Assembly: GCF_900240305.1 (NCBI RefSeq)
Contig: NZ_LT964854.1
Span: 1,178,001-1,242,000 of the forward strand
Length of the DNA: 64,000 nt
Direction of reading: 5' to 3'
From: Ottowia massiliensis
GTDB taxonomy: Bacteria > Pseudomonadota > Gammaproteobacteria > Burkholderiales > Burkholderiaceae_C
The position numbers were made by a program, and so were the translations under genes. Positions 55,509-63,695 of this stretch are shown one piece after another (within the stretch, counting starts at the first letter, position 1; each line of letters opens with the position of its first letter). The notes beneath the pieces are model-generated. The model saw only the letters and a program-made list of their open reading frames with translations, made no database searches and was not told the DNA's origin.

Positions 55509-56289
55509 ATGGCTTCTAACTATCATTTCTATGCATCCAAAATGGATTCACAAGTTCGAATTAAAGCCGGGCAAGTGGATTTACCATCCTTCGCATGAAG
55601 CAATAGCTATTGGGGCTCAGATAAAAAAGTCTGTGCGAGAGGCTTGGACACCCCCCGATAATTATTTTCATTTGCGCTCAGGAGGGCATGTCGAAGCTCT
55701 CAAGCTGCATTTGGATAGCGCCATATTTTGCCATCTCGACATTAAAGATTTTTTCGGCAGTGTCAATCGCTCCAGGATAACCCGCAGCCTGAAACCTTTC
55801 TTTGGTTATGCGCATGCGAGGGAAATGGCAAACGATAGCACTGTTCAACATCCCGTCGAAAAAGGCAGGTACATGCTGCCTTATGGATTTGTTCAGTCGC
55901 CTTTGTTAGCATCGCTAGCTTTTTACGATAGCGCTTTAGGGCGATGTCTGAGAGATATTGGCGGGCGGGGCCTTCGGGTAAGTATTTACGTTGACGATCT
56001 GGTTATTTCTGGCAACGATCTCAGCTTGATAAACGAGGCGATTTCAGATGTTCATTTGGCGGCAAAAAAGTCCCACTTTCAATTCAATGAACTAAAATCC
56101 CAAGGGCCTAGCGACAAAATTACAGCTTTTAACATTGACATTTCAAAGTCAAAAATAGAAATTCATGCTGAAAAATTGCATGAATTCCATGAAAACTTCC
56201 TTGCCACAGATAATTTTCATGTCAAAAGAGGGATCGGCAGCTACATCCGTTCCGTGAACTACGATCAGGCGATTGATTTTGAAATGTAA
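55509..56289 (+). CDS. reverse transcriptase of an unassigned (possibly defence) group
   Basis: The catalytic domain is complete from ATG 55531 (252 residues): motif A CHLDIKDFFGSV (Asp70), LPYGFVQSPLLASL, and YVDDLVIS (153-156). No maturase, integrase or other domain follows, so this is neither a group II intron nor a retroelement ORF of usual size. Just upstream another frame reads MASNYHFY; joining it to HPKWIHKFELKPGKW by dropping one G near 55533 gives a natural N-terminus, so the start may be frameshifted. A short frame with AAGGAGATG begins at 55419. Base composition is AT-rich and foreign. Similar solitary RTs act in phage defence in some cases. Confidence 0.78.
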
Positions 56290-56364
56290 TTTGCCGCCGA
56301 TTTAAGGCGGACGCCTTTACGGTGCCACCCATCAATGGGCCATGCGTGATGCCTGGGGATGGCA

Positions 56365-56622
56365 TCAATTGACAGAAGATGAGCGGGCTTTCGCCTGCAT
56401 CCGCATCCGGCGTTCAACGTCCTTGAGCATGTCTGATGGCGTGATGTCGAGGGCGTCACATAGTCGGAACATCAGGCGCACGCTCGGACTGTTCCGGCCA
56501 AGCTCGATCAACGATACATAGTTGCGGTCAACGTCAGCCCGTAACGCCAAGTCGGTCTGAGTCCACTTCCTCTTTGTTCGCAGGCTGCGCAGTGCCTGCC
56601 CGAATGCCTGATCTGGTTCCAA
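56365..56622 (-). CDS. XRE-family HTH regulator
   Basis: This 85-residue protein is almost entirely a Cro/CI-type helix-turn-helix: FGQALRSLRTKRKWTQTDLA, RADVDRNYVSLIELGRNSPS, MFRLCDALDITPSDML. It is divergent from the DUF4124 gene about 100 bases away and may control it or the island. The spacer includes the near-palindrome TTGCTCAAAATATTGAGCAA, a good operator candidate at about 56625-56644. Confidence 0.88.
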   Translation of the reverse strand: MEPDQAFGQALRSLRTKRKWTQTDLALRADVDRNYVSLIELGRNSPSVRLMFRLCDALDITPSDMLKDVERRMRMQAKARSSSVN

Positions 56623-56624
56623 GT

Positions 56625-56644
56625 TGCTTGCTCAAAATATTGAG
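56625..56644 (+). promoter_or_regulatory. candidate operator palindrome beside the XRE gene
   Basis: TTGCTCAA-AATA-TTGAGCAA is an 8-bp perfect inverted repeat three bases upstream of the regulator start, typical of autoregulatory XRE operators. Confidence 0.65.
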
Positions 56645-56723
56645 CAAGGTTCGGCTGTCGAGGGGCGCAGTTTGCCGTATATATGCGGCAAAATTACATG
56701 CGTTCAGAAATGGAGGTTCAGAC

Positions 56724-57236
56724 ATGAACATGAAAATCTTCTTTGCCGCTGCTGCCATGGCCTGGGGTGTGGGCTCAGCCCATGCGGACGTGTACCGTTG
56801 CACGGGTGCCGATGGCAAAACGATCTATCAACAGAGCCCATGTACTACCGGCACACAGAAGACGGTGGACGACTCACACTCTCGTTTTGAAGCACAGCAG
56901 AGGCAAATTCGTGAAGCGCAGAAGCGGGAGGAGGTCGAGGAACTTGGGCAGCACGCGAAGCTACTGCGTGGATGCCTTGAGCACAAAGTGTGCGAGGCTG
57001 ACACCTACCCTAGGCTCCTACGTGGCAAGCCGCGTAGCTTCGTCACAGATAACTTGGGCGATCCTGCATCTGTCCAGAACATTGGTGGGCGCGAGATTCA
57101 CTACTTCAACGTCCCGACGACTGATGGACGCAAGCGCGCACGGCTTAAACTGAGCTATGAGAGGGCCACTGTACCGGACAACGCTCGGGGCATTGTGTAT
57201 GGCGGCTTCATAGTTGAAAGCGTAAACGCTTATTAG
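56724..57236 (+). CDS. DUF4124 periplasmic protein
   Basis: This 170-residue protein has a signal peptide (MKIFFAAAAMAWGVGSAHA) followed directly by the DUF4124 motif DVYRCTGADGKTIYQQSPC. A Gln/Glu/Arg-rich helix and a small C-terminal domain (LGDPASVQNIGGREIHYFNV) resemble outer-membrane assembly (SmpA-like) folds. GGAGGTTCAGAC lies before the ATG. Function is unknown; the gene may be host-derived cargo on the island. Confidence 0.82.
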   Translation: MNMKIFFAAAAMAWGVGSAHADVYRCTGADGKTIYQQSPCTTGTQKTVDDSHSRFEAQQRQIREAQKREEVEELGQHAKLLRGCLEHKVCEADTYPRLLRGKPRSFVTDNLGDPASVQNIGGREIHYFNVPTTDGRKRARLKLSYERATVPDNARGIVYGGFIVESVNAY

Positions 57237-57332
57237 GGTTTTTCCTCCGGTTGACGCACTTGAAGCCCTGGCCTTCCGCTGCCATGTGTATCATATAACT
57301 TCAACCTGCAACATCCAAGGAGGGAAGAGGCA

Positions 57333-58106
57333 ATGGCGGATAAGTTTTCGTACTACGACTTGGGGCAGCTCCAGTCTGGGCAAATAGTCGAGGTCACGCT
57401 AAAAGGCAATGCTGCCAATGTGCGGTTGATGGATTCATCCAACTACAACAACTACAAGCGGGGTGCCAAACACACCTACTATGGCGGGTTGGCAGAGCGC
57501 TCCCCTGTCCGGCTTCAAGTGCCACGAACTACCCGCTGGTACGTCACGATTGACCTCCAGGGGATGGGGGGCTCTGTGAGCCACAGTGTTCGGGTATTGC
57601 CGAGTCCATTGCCAACGATTCGCGAAGCGCCACTTTCAAGTGTTCCGAGTTTGGTTCGCCCGGAACCTGCCCCGGTGTATGAGCGGTCTACGCAGAGCTA
57701 CGATGTTTTTATCTCACACGCATCGGAGGATAAGGACGAGATCGCCCGCCCCATGGCAGCGGCTTTGCAAGCCCATGGGCTGAAAGTGTGGTACGACGAA
57801 TTTACACTCCGTATCGGTGACAGCTTACGCCGCAAGATCGACGAGGGACTGGCAAATAGTCGCGTTGGTCTGGTGGTGTTATCGCCCTCATTCCTTGGCA
57901 AGGGCTGGACCAACCACGAACTTGACGGGATCGTGACCCGCTCTGTGACTGGTGAGCAAGTCTTGCTCCCCATCTGGCACAAAATCAGCAAGCAAGAAGT
58001 GATTTCTTACAGTCCTTCGCTGGCTGATAAGTTGGCTCGGAACACAGCCACGCACACTATCGATGAGATAGCAGCGGAAATCGCGGAGCTAATCAAAGGT
58101 AGCTAA
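57333..58106 (+). CDS. DUF1883-TIR domain protein, putative defence effector
   Basis: This 257-residue protein has residues 1-90 matching DUF1883 (YYDLGQLQSGQIVEVTLKGNAANVRLMD, RWYVTIDLQG). A linker follows, then a TIR domain from residue 122: SYDVFISHASEDKDEIARP, LKVWYDEFTLRIGDSLRRKI, and WTNHELDGI whose Glu196 is at the NADase catalytic position. CAAGGAGGGAAG precedes the start. TIR proteins on mobile islands often deplete NAD+ on phage infection. No Thoeris-like partner is adjacent, so activity and trigger are inference. Confidence 0.87.
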   Translation: MADKFSYYDLGQLQSGQIVEVTLKGNAANVRLMDSSNYNNYKRGAKHTYYGGLAERSPVRLQVPRTTRWYVTIDLQGMGGSVSHSVRVLPSPLPTIREAPLSSVPSLVRPEPAPVYERSTQSYDVFISHASEDKDEIARPMAAALQAHGLKVWYDEFTLRIGDSLRRKIDEGLANSRVGLVVLSPSFLGKGWTNHELDGIVTRSVTGEQVLLPIWHKISKQEVISYSPSLADKLARNTATHTIDEIAAEIAELIKGS

Positions 58107-58124
58107 CTTGTTGCCTTGGGGGGG

Positions 58125-58706
58125 CTACATTGCCACCTGATCCGGCAACCAAGGTAGGCAAAGCCAGTTTTTAAAGGTCGGTTTGTAGAGGGCTTCAGTG
58201 CTGGAGAGTTGCCGCCATTGCAGGTCATCCAGCGGGGATAGCTTCACCTTGTGGACAAGGCCAGCAATGGCAGTGCCGAAGCCGGGGCAAGCGTTGTTGA
58301 TGATGGCGTAAGGGTCAAGCCCCACGGGTAGGCTTTGGGTCTGCTTGCGAAGCCCCCATTGCAGAGCTACGGCTTCCCCCCATGCAATTGATTGCAGGAT
58401 GCTTTCGGGCAGCGTGTGCAGGGCTTCGGGGTTCGCTTTGTGCGCTGCCTTTGCCCCCTCCCAAAGCTGCTGATCGGCCCACGTTGCAAGCTGGCTTGAC
58501 CGCATTTGTGGCGCGTTCGCAGTGATAAGCCATGCCATGGCGGCGCGTGTAGCTGGGCTATGGCCATTGCAATCGCCTTTCATGCGTGCCTGCTGTGCCT
58601 TCAGTGCGTCCAAGTCTTCCCGGCGCATGGATGCGGGTAAGGATGGATGACGGGTAATGCAGGTGCCGGTGCTGGCTTCAATGGTGGTGCTTTGGCTGGC
58701 TTGCAT
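58125..58706 (-). CDS. hypothetical protein of the island's leftward set
   Basis: This 193-residue protein shows no family that I recognise. It contains KAQQARMKGDCNGHSPATRAAMAWL and several Trp/Gln-rich stretches, and overlaps the next gene upstream by 29 bases, which indicates translational coupling. It carries one copy of the 14-bp island motif (58383). Confidence 0.6.
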   Translation of the reverse strand: MQASQSTTIEASTGTCITRHPSLPASMRREDLDALKAQQARMKGDCNGHSPATRAAMAWLITANAPQMRSSQLATWADQQLWEGAKAAHKANPEALHTLPESILQSIAWGEAVALQWGLRKQTQSLPVGLDPYAIINNACPGFGTAIAGLVHKVKLSPLDDLQWRQLSSTEALYKPTFKNWLCLPWLPDQVAM

Positions 58707-59079
58707 GGGTCAATCCTTGTCCGAAGTGCTTCATGAATTCTTCATAGCTTGAAGCGGCATCCTGCGCTGGTGGCGTGGCCTTGTTGATCTCGAAAATCAA
58801 GCGGATGGCCTGTAGCTTGGTTGCTGGGGGTGCGGTCTCTAGCAGGCTTGCCAGCACTTCCGCTGCCCGCTGGTGAAGCCCTTGCAGGGCTGTTTGCACG
58901 CCTTCATGGGCGGGCTGTAACAGGGCCTGCACATGCCTTTGAAAGTCTTCTTTCTTTGCCCACGCGGTAAGCGTTTGAGGCGATACGCCCACGGCTTCCG
59001 CTGCCTGCCGCTGGGTCTTACCCGATGCAATGAGGGCGGCGGCTTCCTGCTGCTTGGGCGTTAGGTCTGCCATGTTCAA
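58678..59079 (-). CDS. HTH protein, small-terminase-like
   Basis: This 133-residue protein begins LTPKQQEAAALIASGKTQRQAAEAVGVSPQTLTAWAKKEDF (given here as several adjoining segments), a homeodomain-like HTH typical of phage small terminase or phBC6A51-type proteins. A helical region and a His tail follow. In phage satellites such proteins can redirect packaging. Whether it does so here is inference. It lies about 80 bases from the next ORF upstream, with a 14-bp motif in the gap. Confidence 0.65.
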   Translation of the reverse strand: MNMADLTPKQQEAAALIASGKTQRQAAEAVGVSPQTLTAWAKKEDFQRHVQALLQPAHEGVQTALQGLHQRAAEVLASLLETAPPATKLQAIRLIFEINKATPPAQDAASSYEEFMKHFGQGLTHASQPKHHH

Positions 59080-59156
59080 AATTCTTCAAGAAACTTCAAC
59101 GCAGGGGGATTTCTGCCCCCCGCTGGTGTTGCCTGCAATTGATTGCAGGATGCCGG

Positions 59157-59831
59157 TTATCGACGGCCAAAGGCGACATCAAGGGCGCTACTGCCTACCG
59201 GCTGGCCTTCCCCCTTGCGGGTGGCGCTGTTCAATACGGACGCTGCCAGCTTGCCGCCAAGATTGCGCAAGCCCCATGCGTTACCGCTGCCCCCGCCTTG
59301 CACGTCGCTTTTTTTGGTCGGTGCTAGGCGTGCAAAGGCGCTACGCGATTCGTTGAAGGCGCGGGCTTTCTCTTCATCGCGTTGCTTGCTCAGGGCGCTA
59401 TTGATTGCGGCCTGAAGGTCTTTGAACTCAACCACATTGCCGCGTTCAGCGCGTAGCGGTTCCTTTGGCGTGTTGAATGCTTGCCGGGTAGGTTTGCCCC
59501 CGCTGGCCTGTGCGTGTGTACTCTCGGGGTTCGTCCCTGCAATTGATTGCACGGGCTTTGCGGGGGCAATCTTAAGGGGTGGTGTGCCGATGTCACGGGC
59601 AACGCTTGCCCCCAGAATCTGCGCAAAATTGGGCGAATACGCCTTCTTCGCGGGGGCTTCGGTTTTATCGCCCTTCAAAACAGGGCTCAGGCTTGCCAAG
59701 TCGATCATTTGATTTTCCCCCTTGTCAGTTTTGAGGATGCGAAACGGAATGCGGTTTACGCCACGTTTGACCAGAGAAATGAAGCGCACATCAGCGTTTT
59801 TCAGTTCTTTTGCTGTAGCTTTGACTTTCAT
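59157..59831 (-). CDS. phage XkdF-like N-terminal domain protein
   Basis: This 224-residue protein has an N-terminus (LKNADVRFISLVKRGVNRIPF) that matches the opening of phage XkdF-type putative serine proteases, but the rest (PVLKGDKTEAPAKKAYSPNF, RDEEKARAFNESRSAFARL) is low-complexity and lacks a visible protease core. It could be a truncated head-maturation or capsid-size protein of a satellite. It contains a 14-bp motif copy at 59538. Confidence 0.55.
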   Translation of the reverse strand: MKVKATAKELKNADVRFISLVKRGVNRIPFRILKTDKGENQMIDLASLSPVLKGDKTEAPAKKAYSPNFAQILGASVARDIGTPPLKIAPAKPVQSIAGTNPESTHAQASGGKPTRQAFNTPKEPLRAERGNVVEFKDLQAAINSALSKQRDEEKARAFNESRSAFARLAPTKKSDVQGGGSGNAWGLRNLGGKLAASVLNSATRKGEGQPVGSSALDVAFGRR

Positions 59832-59936
59832 GATTAATCCTTGTGCAAAATATGTGCATGGAGATTATTTTAATTGATTATGCACTTTATATCAAATATC
59901 TGAAGTCGCCGCAATCAATTGCAAATTCATCATGCG

Positions 59937-60341
59937 CTATAAGCCAAGTTCTTTCAAAGCCGCATTCACTTCAGCATCTCCCGCAATACTTATCGGTTGC
60001 TTCGGCTTCATTGATGGCGGCGCTGATAATTCTGGCTTATGGTGAAATCCTACAGGCGTCATTTGAAATTGCTGATCGGGATCATCCGAGATATTCATGG
60101 AGTTCAGATAATCGGCCTTTTTATAGGTCATATCTCTGATTTTTTCTCTTACCTTGCGGATGAACCCTTGAACTATCTGAAGCTTATTTTCCAAGCTGTC
60201 TTTGTAGCCGCTGGCTTCACTGCCAAGGCGGGCAAGCGTCTTTGAAATATCAGCTTCAAGCTCCAAGGCAACTTTTTTCTGTATTTCCAGCGGAGACAAT
60301 CTCAGGGCTTTGTGAACCTTGAATAGGCGCTCCCCATTCAT
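59937..60341 (-). CDS. hypothetical coiled-coil protein
   Basis: An open frame extends up to 60455 but overlaps the next gene deeply, so I place the start at the ATG at 60341 (MNGERLFKVHKALRLSPLE). The body is a charged helix (LENKLQIVQGFIRKVREKIRD) and the tail is Pro-rich. The AT content is higher than in neighbours. No family is recognised. Confidence 0.5.
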   Translation of the reverse strand: MNGERLFKVHKALRLSPLEIQKKVALELEADISKTLARLGSEASGYKDSLENKLQIVQGFIRKVREKIRDMTYKKADYLNSMNISDDPDQQFQMTPVGFHHKPELSAPPSMKPKQPISIAGDAEVNAALKELGL

Positions 60342-61047
60342 AGACAGGATGTATGCCAGATACCGGGAGAGCATCCCCCAAAAAATCAGGAAGATATTTG
60401 AAGGGTTTGGCTTGTGCAGCTTCAAGCGCTCCCCATTTTTGAAGCATGGCTTCATGCAAAGCGTCTAAATTGGGGTGCTTTGCCTTGTTATTCTGGCGAA
60501 ACTTGCGAACGCTCAATTCTGTTTTGACAATGCCCAATGACTTGAGTTTGTCAATTAGCTGGCGGTCGGAAATGTACTTGCCTTGCCATTTCACCTTGCA
60601 GCCGGATTCCGGCTTGTCTGCTGCCTTCTCTACTGCCTGCACCCCTTTATCTGCCCACTCCAAAAAACCAATGGTGTAAGACTGAAGATCATCTATGCGA
60701 TGCACTGACGCTTGACGGCCCATAAGGGGGCATGGCCCCAAATGCCACGCGATAGCGGGCCATACTTCAAGCTCGGGAGAATGGGGGCCGCGATGGGCTG
60801 CGCGTGCAAATGACTTAGCACGGTCTTTGTGCCAGTTCCCCAGCTTTCGCAGTCCCAAATGCGGGTGATTCATGAAGTCTTTGGCAGTGGCTCCCGCCTT
60901 CAGTAGCTGCACCATCCGGTGCACGTTCTCCCTGTGGCTTGGAAGGGTCAGGTACAGGGCCACAAGCTGCTGTGAAGGGGGTACTTTCTCGGGCCAATCG
61001 TGGTATGGGAAGGCACCTGCCTTCAGGGTTTCGGGAGGGTTCTTCAT
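60256..61047 (-). CDS. hypothetical island protein, 263 residues
   Basis: It starts MKNPPETLKAGAFPYHDWPEK. The middle has a helix-turn-helix-like KYISDRQLIDKLKSLGIVKTELSVRKFRQNN, reminiscent of DNA-binding or replication proteins of satellites. No clear catalytic motif is seen. It lies downstream of the AlpA-like gene in the same direction. Confidence 0.6.
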   Translation of the reverse strand: MKNPPETLKAGAFPYHDWPEKVPPSQQLVALYLTLPSHRENVHRMVQLLKAGATAKDFMNHPHLGLRKLGNWHKDRAKSFARAAHRGPHSPELEVWPAIAWHLGPCPLMGRQASVHRIDDLQSYTIGFLEWADKGVQAVEKAADKPESGCKVKWQGKYISDRQLIDKLKSLGIVKTELSVRKFRQNNKAKHPNLDALHEAMLQKWGALEAAQAKPFKYLPDFLGDALPVSGIHPVYEWGAPIQGSQSPEIVSAGNTEKSCLGA

Positions 61048-61367
61048 GGCTTCTACGATTCGATTAGGTGTGTCCGTGCCACTCCCTTTTTGGGCCTGTT
61101 CTCGGGCATCAAAGAATCAGGTTTTTGTGGTAGCCGGTCGGGGGTTTCTTGTCGTTTGAATGCGGTTTACCGTTTCGATTGGTGCGTGCCACTTGGCACA
61201 AACTACGTGCCACTTTTCGGCATCGGTTCGATTGGTAGGTGTCACTTTCTCCATTTGCTCGGAAGTATCTGGGCGAACACAATATGGGTGGCGGTTCATT
61301 CCATGATGCCTTCTCAGAGGCGACTTATCCCGGTGCGTGGGGTAACGCATCGGGATTTTTTTCGTCC
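61048..61367. other. stretch of 320 bp without a convincing gene
   Basis: A weak minus-strand frame (61117-61350, 77 residues, containing EKWHVVCAKWHAPIETVNRI) is the only candidate. It has no good ribosome binding site and unusual composition. Near-identical TGCCACTT-type repeats (GTGCGTGCCACTTGGCAC, CTACGTGCCACTTTTCGG, GGTGTCACTTTCTCC) recur across 61180-61250. Confidence 0.35.
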
Positions 61368-61613
61368 CTACTTTGTTGGAGCATCGGCCTGCTTCGCTGT
61401 CAATTCAGCATGCAATGCGTAGATGTCGGGTACTTCGTCCCAATCGTCACCATCTACGGTTTCTAGCGTGAACCGCTTGTATGCGGGTACGGGTTCCACG
61501 GCGCTTAATTGCCAGTCACGTACTACTAGGCCAGAGCCTGCTAAAAGCTCGTTGCATTCACGCACTAGCGTTTTGGGCTGGCGCTTGCCTGCCCGTGGGG
61601 CGTGATTAGCCAT
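61368..61613 (-). CDS. small hypothetical island protein
   Basis: This 81-residue protein includes KTLVRECNELLAGSGLVVRDW and an acidic C-terminal half (ETVDGDDWDEVPDIYALHAEL). Its start overlaps the stop of the AlpA-like gene by 8 bases, so the two are coupled. No family is recognised. Confidence 0.62.
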   Translation of the reverse strand: MANHAPRAGKRQPKTLVRECNELLAGSGLVVRDWQLSAVEPVPAYKRFTLETVDGDDWDEVPDIYALHAELTAKQADAPTK

Positions 61614-61923
61614 TGCTTACCTCCCCTGTGATAAAGGGGCGGATTTGGGTAGTCAACCAAAATGGCGTTGGTCTTACGCCGGTTCCAAAATGCCCCGCCG
61701 GTTCAGGGATTTTTCCTGCTATCCGCATTTTGTAGAATTGCGGTGCCGATATTTGAAACAGGCTGAGAAGGTGGCCTACTCGCAAGCGCTGGGGTTGTTC
61801 AAAATTAAGCCCATCAATAGGCAAGCGCTTTGCCTGCCCTAGGGTTTTCTTCTCTGGCTTTGTTTTTGCCGTGGTTTCTACTGCGGTTCCCGCTTCCGCT
61901 TTCTTCAAAATCTTCACTGCCAT
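61606..61923 (-). CDS. AlpA/excisionase-like HTH protein
   Basis: I take the start at 61923 (MAVKILKKAEAG) because AAGGGCAG precedes it and the frame upstream is unlikely to be used. The C-terminal half (LRVGHLLSLFQISAPQFYKM, then RIAGKIPEPAGHFGTGVRPT, PFWLTTQIRPF) has the layout of MerR/AlpA-type excisionases. It is the first gene left of the integrase and may control excision. Confidence 0.68.
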   Translation of the reverse strand: MAVKILKKAEAGTAVETTAKTKPEKKTLGQAKRLPIDGLNFEQPQRLRVGHLLSLFQISAPQFYKMRIAGKIPEPAGHFGTGVRPTPFWLTTQIRPFITGEVSNG

Positions 61924-62067
61924 TTTCTGCCCTTCTACCGTTTCAGCAATTGATTGCAAGGGCATCAGGCACAAAAAAAGGAGTGCATGAAAAGCCCTTG
62001 CGGCTTTCCCATTGCACTCCATTGCGGGATGATTAAATTATATACGACTGATTATTCAGGTCAATAG

Positions 62068-63322
62068 TCAACCATTCACGGATTTTAGCGGGATTACGTT
62101 TTCTCCCTGCGCTTGCGGTAAATCGATGTAATCCGCCCAATCCTGCATTAGTTTTCTGCGCTTTTCAATTTGGGTGCCGTGCATGTAGGCGGCTTCCACT
62201 TTGTTTTCCAGCGTGTGGGCAAGTGAGAATTCCAGCATGTCACGGGGGTAGGCGGTTTGCTCCCCGCCCCATGTGCGGAAGGTTGACCGGAAACCATGGG
62301 GCACGGCTTCAAGCTGCATCCGGCGCATGACGGCGGTTAGGGTCATGTCGGAAAGCACCTTGCCCCGTGGGCTTGGGAAAACAAGGTCAGTGCCTGCCGT
62401 GGGTTCAATCGCTGCAATCACTTGCAGGGCCTGCTTTGACAGCGGCACGGTGTGCGGCTTGCCCGCCTTCATGCGTTCGCCGGGGATCGTCCATAGCCCT
62501 TTCTTCAGGTCGAATTCTGCCCATGTTGCCCCTCGTACTTCCCCGCTACGTGCGGCGCAAAGGATGGCGAATTCAAGGGCGCGGGCTCCCGTGCCTTCTT
62601 GCTGGCGTAGCGCCTTCATGAAGGGGTTCATTTCAGCGTAGGGGATGGCCTTGTGGTGTTCGGTTTTTTGAATCTTGTTCGGGGCCTTCAGGATCGCGTC
62701 TAGGTGGCCTTTCCAGCGGGCGGGGTTCAGGCCATCGCGGTAACCGTGGATGGATGCCCAATTCAGCACAGACTCAACCCGCCCCCGCAAGCGGCTTGCG
62801 GTTTCGGTCTTTGCATCCCATAGCGGGGCCTTGTCCTTGTCGGCTTGCGGCTGGTTCAGTACGTCTAGGACGTGGGCGAGTGCAACCGATTGCACGGACA
62901 ATTTGCCGATGATCGGGAAGGCGTAGGTTTCCAGCGTGGCAAGCCATTGGGCTTGATGCTTCGCGTTCTTCCATTCGCCTTTGCGCTCGGCTACATAGGT
63001 TCTTGCGCACCATTCAAAGGTCTTCAAGGCGGCTTGCTGCGCCAGCAATGCGGCCTTTGCCGCCTGCTTTTCTGCCACCGGGTCAACCCCCTTAGCAATG
63101 GCTTCCCGCGTTTCTCTGGCCTTGTTGCGGGCTTCCGCAAGGGAGGTTGATGGATAGCCCCCTAGCCCTATCTCCCGGCGCTTGCTGCCCGTCCTGACCC
63201 CATGTCTTCCCGCCCGTGGGCGTGACTTCCAGAGTCAGGCCAGCCACCCCGCCCACGGCATGGCTACCGGGGGGCAAATTCTTTACTTCCAGTGCTGAAA
63301 GTTCCTTGGCTACCTTTGGCAT
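62068..63322 (-). pseudogene. int: tyrosine-type integrase (P4 family), frameshifted near its N-terminus
   Basis: The N-terminal frame (MPKVAKELSALEVKNLPPGS, then GGVAGLTLEVTPTGGKTW) shifts near 63200 to RTGSKRREIGLGGYPSTSLA and continues to the stop. The catalytic part has Arg in AARSGEVRGATWAEF, His-x-x-Arg in VPHGFRSTFRTWG, SLAHTLENKVEAAYMHG and the likely Tyr nucleophile in AAYMHG. A one-base change breaks it; a GTG at 63078 could still give a protein without the arm-binding domain. It inserts DNA into tRNA 3' ends, here tRNA-Ser. Confidence 0.86.
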
Positions 63323-63420
63323 GCCTGCCCCTTCCGTGCGTTGATCTTGGTTTGGGTGTGAATCCCTGTTTGGGAGTCGCACCAGCGGTTTGCAATTGAT
63401 TGCAGCGGGGCCTATAGCCA

Positions 63421-63442
63421 CCCGCCCAAACACCCGCCCAAA
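63421..63442 (+). repeat. 22-bp direct repeat, right island end
   Basis: Identical to 54408-54429 (two CCCGCCCAAA units). It lies upstream of the integrase start, as expected for arm-type sites. Confidence 0.75.
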
Positions 63443-63576
63443 ATTTTACGCTAGAGGGTAGATTTCTGTAAACGTCTGGATATATGTTTTTGGTATTTTC
63501 CCCTTTATTTTCAGCAACTTACCGCAACAATAGGAGATGACTAGAAACCTTCAAAAATTCGATTCCGGCGGACGCC

Positions 63577-63586
63577 CTCTCCGCCA
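63577..63586 (+). other. attR core
   Basis: CTCTCCGCCA, as in the 3' end of tRNA-Ser, preceded by TTCGATTCC resembling a T-loop. This marks the right island boundary. Confidence 0.58.
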
Positions 63587-63592
63587 CTTGCC

Positions 63593-63626
63593 AAGCCCGG
63601 CCCATTTACGTTGGCCGGGCTTTTTT
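63593..63626 (+). terminator. terminator right of the island, probably the original tRNA-Ser terminator
   Basis: AAGCCCGGCC/GGCCGGGCTT around CATTTACGTT, then T6. Confidence 0.9.
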
Positions 63627-63695
63627 CTTGCCTGATGCAGACGCTTAGCCTGAGAGTTTGTCATCCAATCCTGCTCATGCCGCATGATCAGGAGC

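Larger units (their letters stand above)
54465..63404. repeat. 14-bp motif TGCAATTGATTGCA scattered through the island
   Basis: Perfect copies at 54465, 58383, 59134, 59538 and 63391. One-mismatch copies at 61945 and, inverted, 59910 and 62413. A two-mismatch copy at 62881. The motif is an inverted repeat (TGCAAT/ATTGCA, spacer TG) and falls both in genes and between them. Confidence 0.85.
54344..63586. mobile_element. integrated island of about 9.2 kb in tRNA-Ser
   Basis: It is bounded by CTCTCCGCCA repeats. The integrase gene lies at the far end, pointing inward from the right. Content: DUF2026 remnant, reverse transcriptase, XRE regulator, DUF4124 and DUF1883-TIR genes, then a leftward set of phage-satellite-like genes. 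A 22-bp direct repeat near both ends (54408 and 63421) and nine copies of a 14-bp motif are confined to it. Confidence 0.85.

Noticed and set aside
59843..60245. Plus-strand small ORFs in the island's leftward gene set
   Set aside because: They are antisense to coherent minus-strand genes and lack ribosome binding sites.
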